Positions 22,190 to 33,310 of a stretch of 64,000 bases of DNA are shown here, one piece after another. Where the stretch lies: positions 58,800,313 to 58,864,312 of the forward strand of contig OY992537.1 of NCBI GenBank assembly GCA_963921195.1. Direction: 5' to 3'. How positions within the stretch are numbered: position 1 is the stretch's first letter; each line of letters begins with the position of its first letter. The notes under the pieces were generated by a model. The model saw only the letters and a list, made by a program, of their open reading frames with translations. It had not been told where the DNA came from and ran no database searches. Made by a program: the position numbers and the translations under genes. The stretch comes from Pegoplata infirma. Lineage: Eukaryota > Arthropoda > Insecta > Diptera > Anthomyiidae.

Positions 22190-22640
22190 GAGGGTAAAAA
22201 TAAATGGGGGTCGGTCTCACTAATGACCCCTAGCGGACGCACCATTGGACCGGTAGAAGCTGATTAAATAAAACAAATTTACAAAAAATAAAAAAAAAAA
22301 TTATGGGGGCCGCCTTAACAGTTAAAGATAGAGGGTAGGTGTGTTCAGAGAAAATGTTTGGACTAAAAAAATATTGTGGGTTGGTCATACATTTTGTTGC
22401 TCTAAAGGCACTATTAGGGCAGTTAGAGCGGATGGAGCAAATTTTAAAAAATGTCGTTTTGTGTGGGAGCCCCCTTAGAAATTGGAGATAGGGCATTAGT
22501 TTGTTCCGAAGAAATGTTAAGACGTAAAAATTAATTGGGGTCGGTCTTGGAAATGACCCCTTTATTACGCACCTTTGGAGCAGTAGAAATGATTTTAAGA
22601 TTAGAAAATTACAATAAAATTTTTTCAAAAAATTTAAAAA
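22190..22640. repeat. Family G internal repeat, about 195-bp units
   Basis: Two to three imperfect units with ATGGGGGTCGGTCTCACTAA, GCACCATTGGACCGGTAGAA and AATTGGAGATAGGGCATT. Because the unit is close to a multiple of three, a 132-codon frame opens on the minus strand. The same frame occurs in the copy at 33311-33706 but differs by many amino-acid changes, so I do not call it a gene. Confidence 0.7.
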
Positions 22641-23399
22641 AAATAGTAATAATCATTATCCCATGATCCTACTGGGCAAAAAATTTGTAGAATCGATCGA
22701 AGGTTTACACAAAAAAATTTCAAAAAAATCAAAGAGTACAAACATTTTCAAAAATGAGATTTAAATTATAAAACTTAAAAATCGCATACTATTTAAAGCG
22801 CTTTTAAGAATTTTTTGCGATTTATGTTCAAAAAGTACGTAAAAAAACAAAAATTTTGAAAATAAAAAATTTGAAATTTGCACCATTATTGAAGAAGTTA
22901 TGAGTAAAAAAAGTTTCAGTAAAGGAACAAACTACCAATTTTTTAAAATTCGATATCTTTTGAACAGGTCAAAAAAATCTGAAAACTTACCACGAAGGAG
23001 TTATCGAAGGGTACTAAAAACTGTAAACCAAACCTGTAAAATACTTAAGTATTTATTTACTTATATTAATTTTTTTCAAGTATTTTTGTATTTATACTTG
23101 AACATTTCAAGTATAAGTATTTTTAACTTACTTGAAAATATATTTAAGTAAGTAAAAAAATACTTGTACTTGAAATATTCAAGTACAAATATTTTGTATT
23201 TACTTGACGAAAAGTTCAAGTAAGTAAGTATATTTTTACTTGCAACAATATTTGTTGAAATAAAATACTTAAACACAATTTTGTTTAAGTAAAATAAATA
23301 GAAAATTTTCTTAAAGTGAAAAATAACAACAAAATGTTTTAAAATTAAATTTGTAAACAAAAATGTTTCCAAATAAAATATTTAAGCAACATGTTTACA

Positions 23400-23754
23400 A
23401 ACAAAAATTTTGTGAAATTTAGAAATAGGTCTCGTTTGTTCATCAACCACTAATTAGGCGGGAATAAAATGACACTATATCCTAAAGGATCTCATGAAAA
23501 TCATAAAAACACCACTCATTTTGTAAAAACAAAAAACAAAAGATCCCGCAGCATAATTAACATCCCCGCTAACCCCATCATAAATTGACCCATTTTCGGG
23601 CCGACAATCAACTTAAACCCATTGGGAAAAAACGCACTCCCCGATGAGCATATAAAAGCTTATGCAGATGATCAATCATTTTAGTAGTTAAGACCGTGCG
23701 GCTTTTTATTAGCGCTCTTTTTTAGACGTGGCAGCAAAAATGGCAAAAAATCAT
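23400..23754 (+). other. Unique block carried inside the hAT; promoter-like words
   Basis: More GC-balanced than its surroundings and not repeated in the window. It contains TATAAAAG at 23651 followed by TCATTT (an initiator-like word) 25 bases downstream at 23676. It could be a captured host fragment or an internal promoter of the transposon. No open frame that I recognise. Confidence 0.35.
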
Positions 23755-24190
23755 ATTTGTGGAAATTTTTAGCAGGGAATCGGGGTGGGTATGTTTTAGA
23801 AAAAAGGTTGGTGGCAAAAATGAAGGTAGGTATTACATTTTACCCCTCTAAAAGGCACCATGAAAGCGGTTGGAGCAGATCTAATAAAATAAGTTTATAG
23901 AAAACAACAAAATTGTACGGGGACCGCCTGAAGCATTGAAGATAGAGGGTTGGTTTGTTGTGACCAACCCTCCGGAAATTCGGGATCGGTCATACAATCG
24001 ATTTCTCTGGGGGCATCCTTGAGACAGAGCGATGGAAGTAAATTTCATATTTTTTTTGTTTTGGGCGACCTATTAGCGAGTGGAGATAGGGAGTAGGTTT
24101 GTTCAGTAAAAATGCTTTGATGTAACAAATAATGGAGGTTGGTCTTGCATTTCTTCCCTCTAGGAGCCACTCTGTGACAATTGTGGGATA
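23755..24190 (-). repeat. Family G internal repeat fragment within the hAT
   Basis: Diverged AAATGAAGGTAGGTATTACA, GCACCATGAAAGCGGTTGGA and GGGGACCGCCTGAAGC words. It means the hAT that inserted into a family G element already carried a family G piece. Confidence 0.6.
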
Positions 24191-24852
24191 CATATTCGTG
24201 TTTTTTTAATCCTTCGCCTTTTTCTCCAATAAGATGTCATATGCATAATGTATGCAGTTGTTGCAGGCTCTTTTAAAAACGCGATCAGAAATTAAAAAAT
24301 AAAGAAAATCACAAAGAAAACTAATAGTATGTATGTAAAAAATTGAATTTAAATATTTTTTTTTTTTTTGACAATCTCATAAAAGCAATATTTATGTTTA
24401 TTATTTCCAAAAATTGTTGCTCAATTTTTTTATTTGAACAAAATGTTCATCAAGTATTTTACTTGATCAAATTTTGTTTCAAGTAAAAAATACTTGAAAA
24501 TACTTGTACTTGAAAATTTCAAGTACAAGTATATTTTTACTTACTTGAAAAATTATTCAAGTAAGTAAAAAATATTTGTACTTGAATATTTCAAGTACAA
24601 ATATTTGTATACTTACTTGAAAATACTTGAATTCAAGTTTTTTACAGGTTTGCTGTAAACAAATTGGGAAAATCAAAAAAAAAAAATTTTTTTTAAGTGC
24701 CCGATTTGACATGGAATGCCCCATATGTTGATTATTTTCGCTAGAATATATCTACTTAAAATGTAATATTTTAAAGATCAAATGAAACCATTTTTTATTG
24801 CTTTAATCAAAATTAATCAGAATTTAATTAAGATCATCAAGATAAAAATTTT

Positions 24853-24962
24853 GCAAAACGCGTCTGCTAAAATTAGCAGATTTCTCATATATGACTCAAA
24901 TTGGGTGTATTTTCAGATGATTTTTCAGCGGGTTTGGACAGATGTTTTATTTAGAGTGTGTA
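24853..24962 (-). mobile_element. Family H left-end fragment, minus strand
   Basis: On the minus strand it reads CACTCTAAATAAAACATCTG, then AAAATACACCCAATTTGAGT and TCTGCTAATTTTAGCAGACG, as at 12703-12810. Confidence 0.55.
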
Positions 24963-26310
24963 GTGTATAAGGGGAGAAAATTAAAACAAATACATATGTA
25001 TAAACACACTGTGATATGCCAAGCAATTCATTCAACCATGGAGCTTTGACTATTAACAAGTAGTTTTTGTTTTCCTTATTTTTAGTTTATCCTTTTTTAT
25101 AAAAAATTTTACTTATATCTTGTTCTTCCTTCTTCTCCTTTTTCCATTTCATTTGTATGATTAAATTTTCCTTCTTTTTGTTGAATATTGAAATAACTGG
25201 AAAATATTTTTCCTTTTTTCTCCCGAGTTTTTTTTTATTATATTTACAGGTTGTTGCAGTTTGTAGTTGGTTTTTTTTGTGAAGGATTGGTTTGGTTTTG
25301 GAGTTTCTTTTATCATCTTTGGTGTATGCAGATTTACACTAATTAGTGTATGGAAAATATGAATTGCCAGTTTTAACACCCACTTTCATTCATGTGATTT
25401 TTTTTTTTTTTTTTGTTCACTGAATGTCGTTCGTGTTTTTAACAATTTGGCATGAGTTTTAATGCTCATTAATGAATTATTGATTTCTTTTAATTTCAGC
25501 TATTTTTAAAGCTCCTAGTTTATTTGCAGGTTGTGATTTTAATATTTTAAACATTTTCAATTTTTACAGGTTTCATTAAAACTTTTATTTTATTTTTAGT
25601 AATTAATACATTAATAAATTAAAACAATTTTTTTCCAGATTTAATTACATATTTTGCTAAAATGTGTAACAAATTTTATTAAATTTATAAAATTTTTATA
25701 ATTTTTCGTTTCATTTCAGCTAATGAGGCCTAAAATGTTTTTAATATAAAATTTTTAATTTTCAGGACTCATTTTAAAATCATTAATAAATAATTATTTA
25801 AATTTTTCTCTTCCCTTACTTAGATTCACACACAACAATGAACATTGTTTTCATTTAACCCATCATTTAAAAGAATGAATTCTTGAGATCCCTAGCGAGA
25901 TTTTTTGACACCGCTTTGGAGATTTTAGCCGCAATTATACTTACTAATATATTTATTGTTAATTTTATAATGTTTAATTTTAAAAATAAGTAAAAATTAA
26001 TTGTTAAAATTTTAATTAAAAAATAGTAATTTTTATATTTTTATTAAAAAAAAAAAACAAGCAGAAAACAAAGTGAAAATGTATCTTACTAAATTAGAAT
26101 AAATTTAAAATAATTAAAATAAATTTTATGTTAAAACAAAATTTTTGGTAGTTATGTTGTTAATTTTAAAAAGGTCAAAAGGTTTGTATTAAAAAAAAAT
26201 TTTAATTTTTTTGCTGAATCTCTCTATATCTCACATTTTACAAAAAATTAAGTTTTAATGGCAAACAAATATCCATCTTTAATATTTTTATTTTAATTTT
26301 TTTTGTTTCT
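24963..26310. other. No gene seen: 1.3 kb of unique AT-rich DNA
   Basis: Non-repetitive in the window. Several pyrimidine-rich stretches followed by CAG (for example near 25245, 25498 and 25570) resemble splice acceptors, but no open exon follows. A 14-base T run lies near 25400. It could be an intron. Confidence 0.45.
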
Positions 26311-26555
26311 CTAACTGTCCCCAGGTTTCCCCTAGAGGAGTGAAATGTATGACTGATTCCCAATATTCATTGACCCCCAACTTTTTTCAGAACAAAGCTA
26401 CCCTCTATTTTAAACCTTTAAAGTGGTTCTTAAAAAAAATTTTTAATTTTTTATAATTGTTTTTACTAAACTTTTTTTTACGAAATTGTATGTGAAACCC
26501 TCTAAGGATTAAAGATAGAGGGTAGATATGTTCTAAAAAAACGTTGTGGATAAAA
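26311..26555 (-). repeat. Family G internal repeat, left piece
   Basis: TTGACCCCCAACTTTTTTCA, AAGCTACCCTCTATTTTAAA and GATTAAAGATAGAGGGTAGA belong to the GGTCGGTC repeat. It continues at 27588 after family A. Confidence 0.6.
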
Positions 26556-27587
26556 AACAAGTAGAAAAGTTAAATTGGACTTGGCCGAATTTATGAATAC
26601 CCTCCACAATTCCCTTTTTAAAGGATAGTAAATTTTCTAACGTGAAAAAAATTAACAATTTTAATTTTTTATATTTTATTTTGAGTAAAAAACTTTTCTC
26701 TTGTCGTTTTTGTAAAAAAAAAGAAAAATTACAAATTTTTTTTTGAGTGTAAAATTTTTTTCGAGTGTAAGTTTTTTTTTGTGTAAAAATATTTTTGTGC
26801 GACAATGGTTTTAAAGCTTGTTTTTTTAAGGATCGGTATTTTCAGCACGTGAATTTAAGGTGAAGCGAATCTGAAATTTACGGTTTTGCTAATAACTTAT
26901 GAACCACTGGACCGATTTGGCGTTCCCCCAGTCCAGGGGAACGAAAAATTTATGTGTCAAGCTTCAGCATCCTCAGAATTGCCTTTAGAAAGTTATCGTG
27001 TTTTTTATCTCGTAAATTTTTGAAAAACACTTGCCGAATTTCACTCTTTTGCTCATAACTTTTGAACCACTGGACCGATTTCTCTGGATTGCAATACCAA
27101 CCTGACCAGGTAAATGCCCAACATATATGCCAAACTTCAGAACCCTCCTTAAAGTGTTTCAAAGTTAGCGTGTTTTCAACAGACAGACGGACGGACGGAC
27201 ATCGCAAGATCGTCTTAGAATCGAACGAGGATCATTCCCCATGTGATAAAAATCGTTCGATTTCAAATCGATCGTTTTTGTATTTTGAAATATTTATAAT
27301 GATGATTTTGAAATATTTATAAGTAAAATGAGATAAAATTATATGAATTCATTTATTTGATTATTCTCAAGCCTTTAAAAACAATTTCAAAATATTTTGG
27401 ATTTTTTGTTCACTTTTCGAATTTCGATTTTTAACGAAATCGATCGAAATTGAAATCATTCGATTTCCATCACATACCAGCATGAATATATATACTTTTT
27501 GAGGTCTTAGACCAATATTTCGAGGTGTTACAGACGGAATGACAAACTTATATATACCCTCTATCACTAAAGTGGAGGGTATAAAAA
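26556..27587 (+). mobile_element. Family A (INE-1/DINE-like) repeat, copy 3, complete
   Basis: Complete reference copy. It has AACAAGTAGAAAAGTTAAAT, GGACTTGGCCGAATTTATGA, ACCCTCCACAATTCCC, a TTTTTGAGTGTAA-rich region, ACCACTGGACCGATTT (twice), GACGGACGGACGGACATCGC at about 27187, and finally TATATACCCTCTATCAC with TGGAGGGTATAAAAA as a 3' hairpin. It is inserted in a family G repeat (GTGGATAAA / AATGGAGGTCGGTC). The layout parallels INE-1/DINE elements of flies (inference). Confidence 0.8.
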
Positions 27588-27785
27588 ATGGAGGTCGGTC
27601 ATACATTTGACTTCTCTAGGAGAACGCATGGGACAGTTAGAGCGATATAAGCAATTTTTTTAAAAATGTCATTTTGTATGGGAGGTCCCTTGGGAAGATA
27701 CGATCGGAAAAACTGTTGAGGAGTACTAATTTGGGTCGGTCTTACTCTTGACTACTGTTTGAGCTAATTTCATAAAACAAATTAA
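27588..27785 (-). repeat. Family G internal repeat, right piece
   Basis: AATGGAGGTCGGTCATACAT, GACAGTTAGAGCGATATAAG and GTATGGGAGGTCCCTTGGG continue the repeat interrupted at 26556. Confidence 0.6.
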
Positions 27786-27789
27786 TAAA

Positions 27790-27965
27790 AACAAGTAAAA
27801 AAGTTAAATTCGAATTGGCCGAATCAATGAATACCATCCACAATTTTTTTGAGTAAAATTTTTTTTCGAGTCAACAAATTTTTTTTTTTGGGTGTATAAT
27901 TTTTTTCGAGTGTAATTTTTTTTTAATGTAAAAATATTTTTGAAGTGCAAAAATACCTCGTAACT
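27790..27965 (+). mobile_element. Family A, 5' fragment
   Basis: AACAAGTAAAAAAGTTAAAT, TTGGCCGAATCAATGAATAC and CATCCACAA followed by TTTTTTGAGTGTAA-like words. It stops near 27965. Confidence 0.65.
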
Positions 27966-28284
27966 TACCAATGCACGTTGGGGCAGCCTTAATGCATCTC
28001 CGGCAAAAAGTCCAATTTTAACTCTTCGAATTTTTCCAAATTATTTGGCAATCTAATAGATGAGACCTTGCCAAAACTAGTTTCGTTTTGATTTTGTGAT
28101 ATTCCATTTATTGGCACGATGGCAAGCTGTCAAAGTCAAAGTTTTGTTTTCAATTTTTTTTTTATATTAAAAAGAATTACTAATTTAAGCCAGTGTTGAG
28201 TAGAGTATCCAAAAAACAACAACCATATTGTACTTTTGGATGTAACAATTATTTTATCATGATTGAAGCGACTATTAAATGTCT
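27966..28284. other. No gene seen
   Basis: Unique sequence with no assigned family. No coding frame was recognised. Confidence 0.4.
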
Positions 28285-28410
28285 AAAACAGCGATGCGCA
28301 CACACATACTATAACATTTATGCTTGTGTGGGTAGTAGCAAGCGAAAAGTCAACAAATTTGCTCAAGCAACAGAATTTTATAGTGTATGTGTGTTGACAG
28401 CGCACAAGCA
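28285..28410. repeat. Imperfect hairpin of GCGCACACACATAC / GTATGTGTGTTGACAGCGC
   Basis: Two inverted arms about 20-25 bases long flank a 70-base loop. A 96-codon frame crosses the whole area (28193-28483), but it follows the hairpin and shows no recognisable domain. It may be a small MITE. Confidence 0.5.
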
Positions 28411-28844
28411 GCATTTTTTAGCATATTCCCGCGGGAATAGGAATTACAAAAATACCCATGACTGGTCTAAAACAACCATATAAATGTTTAAATACAATTT
28501 TAAAAACAATAACTTGATTGCTGCAATCATAACTGGGTTTAGAGACCATAGTATAGTTGCCGTGATCATGACGCAACCTTTTTTTCTCTGCGTGTGCGAA
28601 AACACTAACTAAACTTCTACTGTAGAATTATTTTGAGTGTACCATTGAATAGGTCTTCAAAATATTTTAAATTTGCTACCGTACGAAATTATTGTTTAAG
28701 AATTTGTTTAAAAGAACACAGTATTTTACATATTTTGGTTTGGTCATTGTTATAATTTTATAACAATTTCCATAATAATGAAGCCCTATCGCTACTGTAT
28801 GTTTAAAGTCGCCTAAGTTTATATTTTAATTATGCTAATTTACA

Positions 28845-28918
28845 AATTACTCTGTGGTACAAGGTATAATGAGTTTGTGGTAATGTTTGTAACTACACAA
28901 AATATTGGTCGTAGACCA
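28845..28918 (-). mobile_element. Family B 3' fragment, minus strand
   Basis: The complement of ATATTTYTTGTAGTTACAAA and TCATTATACCCTGTACCACA of family B. It is split by the element at 28919 and resumes briefly after 29558. Confidence 0.6.
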
Positions 28919-29557
28919 TAGATGGGAATTTTTCATTACCATTGAAATTTAATTACCATTGGTTCATATCAATGGTAATGAAAATATTTTCATTACCATT
29001 TAATGGTAATTAAATTTTTTTAATTGAAAAAATAATTACTAATGGTAATGAAATGCACCAATTGTTGAAAAACACCAATTATAATTGGTTTCAAAACCAT
29101 TGGTTTGCACATTTTTGTTTTTTTGAAAAGTTAAAAATTTAAACATCAAAGTATGTTTTTCAAAAAATATGAAAATGTCAAAGACAAAAAACAAAACGCA
29201 AATAAAAATTTCAAATATTGTGTTATACAAAAGGCAATCAACGTGTGTTTGGTTTATAAAATGTGGAAAACTAATACACAATATAACAAAAAACAGCAGA
29301 TATTTCCAAATATTAACGATTTTGACAATATTGTGACGACTTTTACTAATGGCAATTATTTTTTTTAAGTGATGCCATACCAATGGTAATTATTTGTTTT
29401 TTAATTTTCATTAGTAATTAAATTGATTAGTAATTTAATTGGTACAATTGATACAACCAATGGTAATGAAAAAAATTTCATTACCATTGACATCAATTAA
29501 ATGGTAATTAAACCATCAATTAATTGGTCCCTTTAATTAATTAGTCCCATCTATGTC
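28919..29557. mobile_element. hAT-like MITE, TAGATGGG ends, AATGGTAATG palindromes
   Basis: Left TAGATGGGAATTTTTC and right GTCCCATCTATGTC. GTAGACCA is duplicated at 28911-28918 and 29558-29565. The right end has four extra bases outside the inverted repeat. Both sides repeat AATGGTAATGAAA and its complement. The open frames at 29039-29383 (minus) and 29153-29368 (plus) have no recognisable domain. Confidence 0.75.
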
Positions 29558-29693
29558 GTAGACCAATTTTTAGGGGTTATTTTAGTACGTTTTTTTTTAA
29601 AGAATTTTGCTTATATCACACGAAATTTTATCTTTAGACAACATCTAGTGAAAGAAAAGAACAGCCATCAAATTTTTCTGAAGACATCTATTA

Positions 29694-30995
29694 CACTCAA
29701 AAAATTTCATGCATAAAAATACGAAGTATTATTTCGTAAAATTTTTTTCGTACATATTACGAAATTTTTGTACATATTACGAAATTTTTGTAATTTTACG
29801 AAAACTTGGAATTTCGTAAAAATACAAATTTCGTTTATTTTACGAAGTACATTTCGTAGCCAAAAAAAATACGAAATACTTCGTATCTTAACGAAATATT
29901 TCGTAATTTAACAAAATATTTTTCGGAAAAAAAATCACAAAATCAATGGGTTTGATTTATTTATCTGAATTACTAGATTTAACAGATTTAACAATTAAAA
30001 AAATGGAATAACTAAAATTTGTTCCTTCTCTTTTTAATTTTTGTTTACGGTTTCTAATTTTAAATTATTTTCAGCATAACACAAAGTCAAATCACCCAAG
30101 ATATATTTTTCAATGCAGTCTGTTAGGTGTTGCGACATTAGTGAAAAGTTATACGGGCATGTCCGTTTAGAAATGGAATTGAATGTTTGCTCGGGAAACT
30201 ATTTTTTTCGTAAAGAAACCACTTTAAATTACAGTGAATATTTGGAAGTGTTTTGATTCCGAAAAAATATTTTGTTTTACGTTTTTTAAAAATATTCGAT
30301 CCCACTTCCAGACGGAATGTACTCAATGACATGTCCCATAAGATGATACAATTTAACCAAAAAAATTAAATTTTTTATTTAATATGATATATAATTTTTT
30401 GAATATGTAATATGTACCAAAATATTTCGTAAAAATAAACATAATTCGTATTTACAAAAAAAAAACTTCGTAATATGTACAAAATATTTTGTATGTTTAC
30501 GAAATATTTCGTAATTATACAAAATATTTCGTATTTACACAAAATATTTCGTAACTTTACGAAATATTTTCGTTAAACTAAACATAATTCGTATTTACAA
30601 AAAAAAAACTTCGTAATATGTACAAAAATATTTTGTATTTTTACGAAATATTTCGTAATTATACAAAATATTTCGTAGTTATACAAAATATTTCGTAACT
30701 TTACGAAATATTTTCGTAAAAATAAACATAATTCGTATTTACAAAAAAAAAAACTTCGTAATATGTACGAAAATATTTAGTATTTTTACGAAATATTTCG
30801 TAGTTATACTAAATATTTCGTAAATTTACGAAAAATTTTCGTATTTATTTCGTAAATATCACTAAAAAAACTTCGTAATATTTACGAAATGCCATAGGTA
30901 AATATTACGAAATATTTCGTTCCGGCAAAACCACGAAATATTTCGTACAATGTACGAAGTATTTCGTTCATTTTACCTATGAAATTTTTTGAGTG
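29694..30995. mobile_element. TA-inserted MITE, 1302 bp, TACGAAATATTTCGTA arrays
   Basis: TA at 29692-29693 and 30996-30997 flank CACTCAAAAAATTTCAT and its complement. The interior contains many copies of TACGAAATATTTCGTA (a perfect 16-base palindrome) and partial copies. A triplicated block of about 120 bp (starting AAAATAAACATAATTCGTAT) lies at about 30430-30830. A central non-palindromic part (29960-30360) has no recognised coding content. Confidence 0.88.
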
Positions 30996-31842
30996 TAACG
31001 ATATTTTAGCTCAGAAGCAGCTTTAATAATTTTATTTCGACTTTTTCTAGAAAATTTAAAATTCAGTGGGCCATAAACAAATAACTTGAACTAAGTTTTT
31101 AAAACCCTTCGGGAGTTTTGTTGCACTTTTATTTTTTTTGTTGGTCCCATTCAAGGACAAAATCGTGTTGCACAGTGGTATAGGTCAAATTACTTATTTT
31201 TTAGTTGCAGACCCATTTTCCGGCAAGCACTGGTTTAGTCTATCAGATGGTCGGTATTGGCCGGCTAGAATTTTTTTTCACTTGTTTTTATTGTGTTGAA
31301 TTTCTAACACTATATACCATCCTGCCATAGCATTTGATTTGGTAAAAGCATACCAGATTTAACATTTGCATGCTTTCAATTTAATTACATTTTTTTGCAT
31401 TTTAAAATAATTTAAACCACTTGCAACATTTATATTTTTGATTTAATAATATTTAAATTAATTTTATAATTCTGTTCTACTATTTTCTGTGCCAACAAAA
31501 AAAACAGATTTCAATCTTTTAACAAAATCCCTATGTTTTATGGTCTAATGATTTAAAACTGATTTTTATATGGTTAACCCTTATGTGACGGATGTTATAT
31601 GAATGTGACAATTTTTGGAAAATATTTTAAATTTTTTATGATAATAATTTGGGAAATCCAAGGCTTAAACTGAGCACGTGCGAGTGTTCACTCAAATAAA
31701 AATGCTTCATCATATTGATAAAACGGTTTCATCACTTGTTGTCATCAAATTAAAAAAAATAAAATAATACATAAAATTTAATTAAATAAAATCAAATAAT
31801 AATAGCAAAAATTTAATAATTTTTTTCTTATTTTTTAAATAA
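30996..31842. other. No gene seen; CGTGTTGCACAGTGG word at 31159
   Basis: Mostly unique AT-rich DNA. CGTGTTGCACAGTGGTATAG near 31159 resembles the CACAGTGG terminus at 34511 and the complement of ACACTGTGCAACACG near 59055, so it may be a worn transposon end. GCTTCATCATATTGAT near 31702 is repeated near 34750-34800. Confidence 0.4.
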
Positions 31843-32252
31843 AACAAGTGAGAGTGTTAAATTCGGCAGTGCTAAATCTTTTATACCCCCCAACACTTTA
31901 AAAAAACAGGGGCGTATTTTTTTTTGGGGGGGGGGGGTGCGATGGGAGACCACCCTCCAACTGCAGAACTTTGAACATTTTCTGACAAAAATGTTTCGTT
32001 TGGTAAGCAAAAGTACAAAAAACCTATAAAAAATCGCTTTTTTTATAGAGGTTGGTTTAGTTCTTAAAGGGGGAGCTTTTTCCCCCCTGATCCGAATTTG
32101 CCCATGTTCGAACTTAACCAGCCCAATACCATAATATATATTCGTACCAAACTTCAGGAGTCTAGCTCTTTTAGTTTGGACTGTATCGTGTCTTCCACAG
32201 GCGGACAGACGGACATCGCTAGAATGTCTTAGAATCGATCACTGATCAATAA
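31843..32252 (+). mobile_element. Family C (INE-1/DINE-like) repeat, copy 2
   Basis: AACAAGTGAGAGTGTTAAAT, TATACCCCCCAACACTT, TTTAGTTTGGACTGTATCGT, GGCGGACAGACGGACATCGC and ATCGATCACTGATCAATAAT occur in the family order. It is truncated at its 3' end by family G. It contains a run of 12 G (31926-31937). Confidence 0.7.
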
Positions 32253-32673
32253 TATACATTCCATGTCAAATCGGACACTTTGAAATTTTTTTTTTTTTAG
32301 ATTTTCCCAATTTGTTTACAGTTTTTAGTACCCTTCGAAAACTCCTTCGTGGTCAATTTTCAGATTTTTTTGATGACCCGTTCAAAATTTTGTTTTTGTT
32401 CCTTTACTCAAACTTCTTTTACTCATTACTTCTTCAATAATGGTAAAAATTTCAAATTTTTTCTCTTCAAAATTTAGTTTTTTACGTAATTTTTAAAAAA
32501 TAATTCCAAAAAATTCTTAAAAGCGCTCTAGTATGCGATTTTTAAGTTTTAAAATTTAAATCTCATTTTGGAAAATGTTTGTACTATTCGATTTTTTTGA
32601 AATTTTTTTGTGTAAAACTTCTATCAATTCTACAAATTTTTTGCCCAGGAAGATCGTGGGATAACGATTATTA

Positions 32674-33291
32674 CACAGATAAAAATGAGTTGTTAGATCA
32701 AGCGCGAAATACACCAGGTTGAGCATTATTTTAATTAAAAGTCATCTAATGAGGAAAATTGTTGGATCAAGCACGAAAATTGTAGGTCAGTCATTGACTG
32801 TTCCTTGATTAAACCAATGCTTGATTTGAGTAATTTGTTAATTGTTATTTTTCTGTAATTTTTGATTAAACCAATGCTTGATTTGAGTGAGCGGTTAATC
32901 AATAATTTTGTGTTATTTTTGAGTAATCCAATGCTTGATCTGAGTGAATGGTTAATCATTATTTTACAGTTGTAGTGTTTTTTGTCAGTGTTTTCAAGTC
33001 TTTTGTTTAAATTGTTTTTTTTTTGTGCTTTATATTATTTTGTTTATTTTCGTCTTGTGTGCGTGAAAGTACTTTTCTATTTGACGACTAACTAAAACTA
33101 AAACAAAAAACGCAACAGCGTTCATCGCATTGTTACTCAAAGCCTACTATGATGAGTTTTTATGAATTTTTTTGTGAATTTTTCAGATTTGAGCAAATGG
33201 TTAATTGATTCAAGTAAAATTTAATCAAATGTCAAATTTTAAGCTGAGCAAATATTTAATTGTTTTTTTCCATTGAATATTTTTTTCTGTG
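32674..33291. mobile_element. TA-inserted MITE, CACAG ends, about 60-bp tandem repeats
   Basis: TA at 32672-32673 and 33292-33293 flank CACAGATAAAAATGAG and the complement of ATATTTTTTTCTGTG. Removing it restores GATTATTACTATTTTTT, which is continuous in the other family G copies (for example, in complement, 15820-15840). Three imperfect units containing ACCAATGCTTGATTTGAGTG lie at 32800-32960. Confidence 0.82.
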
Positions 33292-33310
33292 TACTATTTT
33301 TTAAAATTTT

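Larger units (their letters stand above)
23029..24652. mobile_element. hAT-type element, 1624 bp, exact 8-bp TSD
   Basis: CAAACCTGTAAAA occurs at both ends in inverse orientation. It is flanked by CTGTAAAC at 23021-23028 and 24653-24660. The uninterrupted site CTGTAAACAAATTGGG is present in the family G copy at about 16723. Both sides carry ACTTGAAATATTCAAGTA-type palindromes. The interior includes a non-repetitive 350-bp block (23400-23750) and a family G repeat fragment (23755-24190). Confidence 0.92.
21871..24724. mobile_element. Family G foldback element, copy 1
   Basis: The left end ATGGGGCATTCCATGTCAAA is matched by the complement at 24724. The arms extend through CGGACACTT, TTTGTTTACAGTTTTTAGTA and AACTCCTTCG. 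The centre (22180-22600) is the roughly 195-bp GGTCGGTC repeat. The right arm is split at 23029 by a hAT. The terminus resembles the GAGGCATTCCACACC family, which suggests related transposases (inference). Confidence 0.75.

Noticed and set aside
22230..22628. 132-codon minus-strand frame, similar to the plus-strand frame at 33311-33706
   Set aside because: Both lie in the family G tandem repeat, whose unit of about 195 bp keeps frames open. Most differences between the two copies change the amino acid, one copy shifts frame near the end, and no domain is recognisable.
24963..26310. Intron or exon structure in the unique stretch
   Set aside because: Acceptor-like sites occur, but no open exon follows, and AT-rich DNA gives such sites by chance.
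28193..28483. 96-codon plus-strand frame with several Cys
   Set aside because: Overlaps an inverted ACACACATAC repeat and has no recognisable fold or neighbours.
29039..29383. 114-codon minus-strand frame inside the TAGATGGG element
   Set aside because: Phe/Ile-rich translation of AT-rich DNA, ends in repeated AATGGTAATG units, no homology that I can name.
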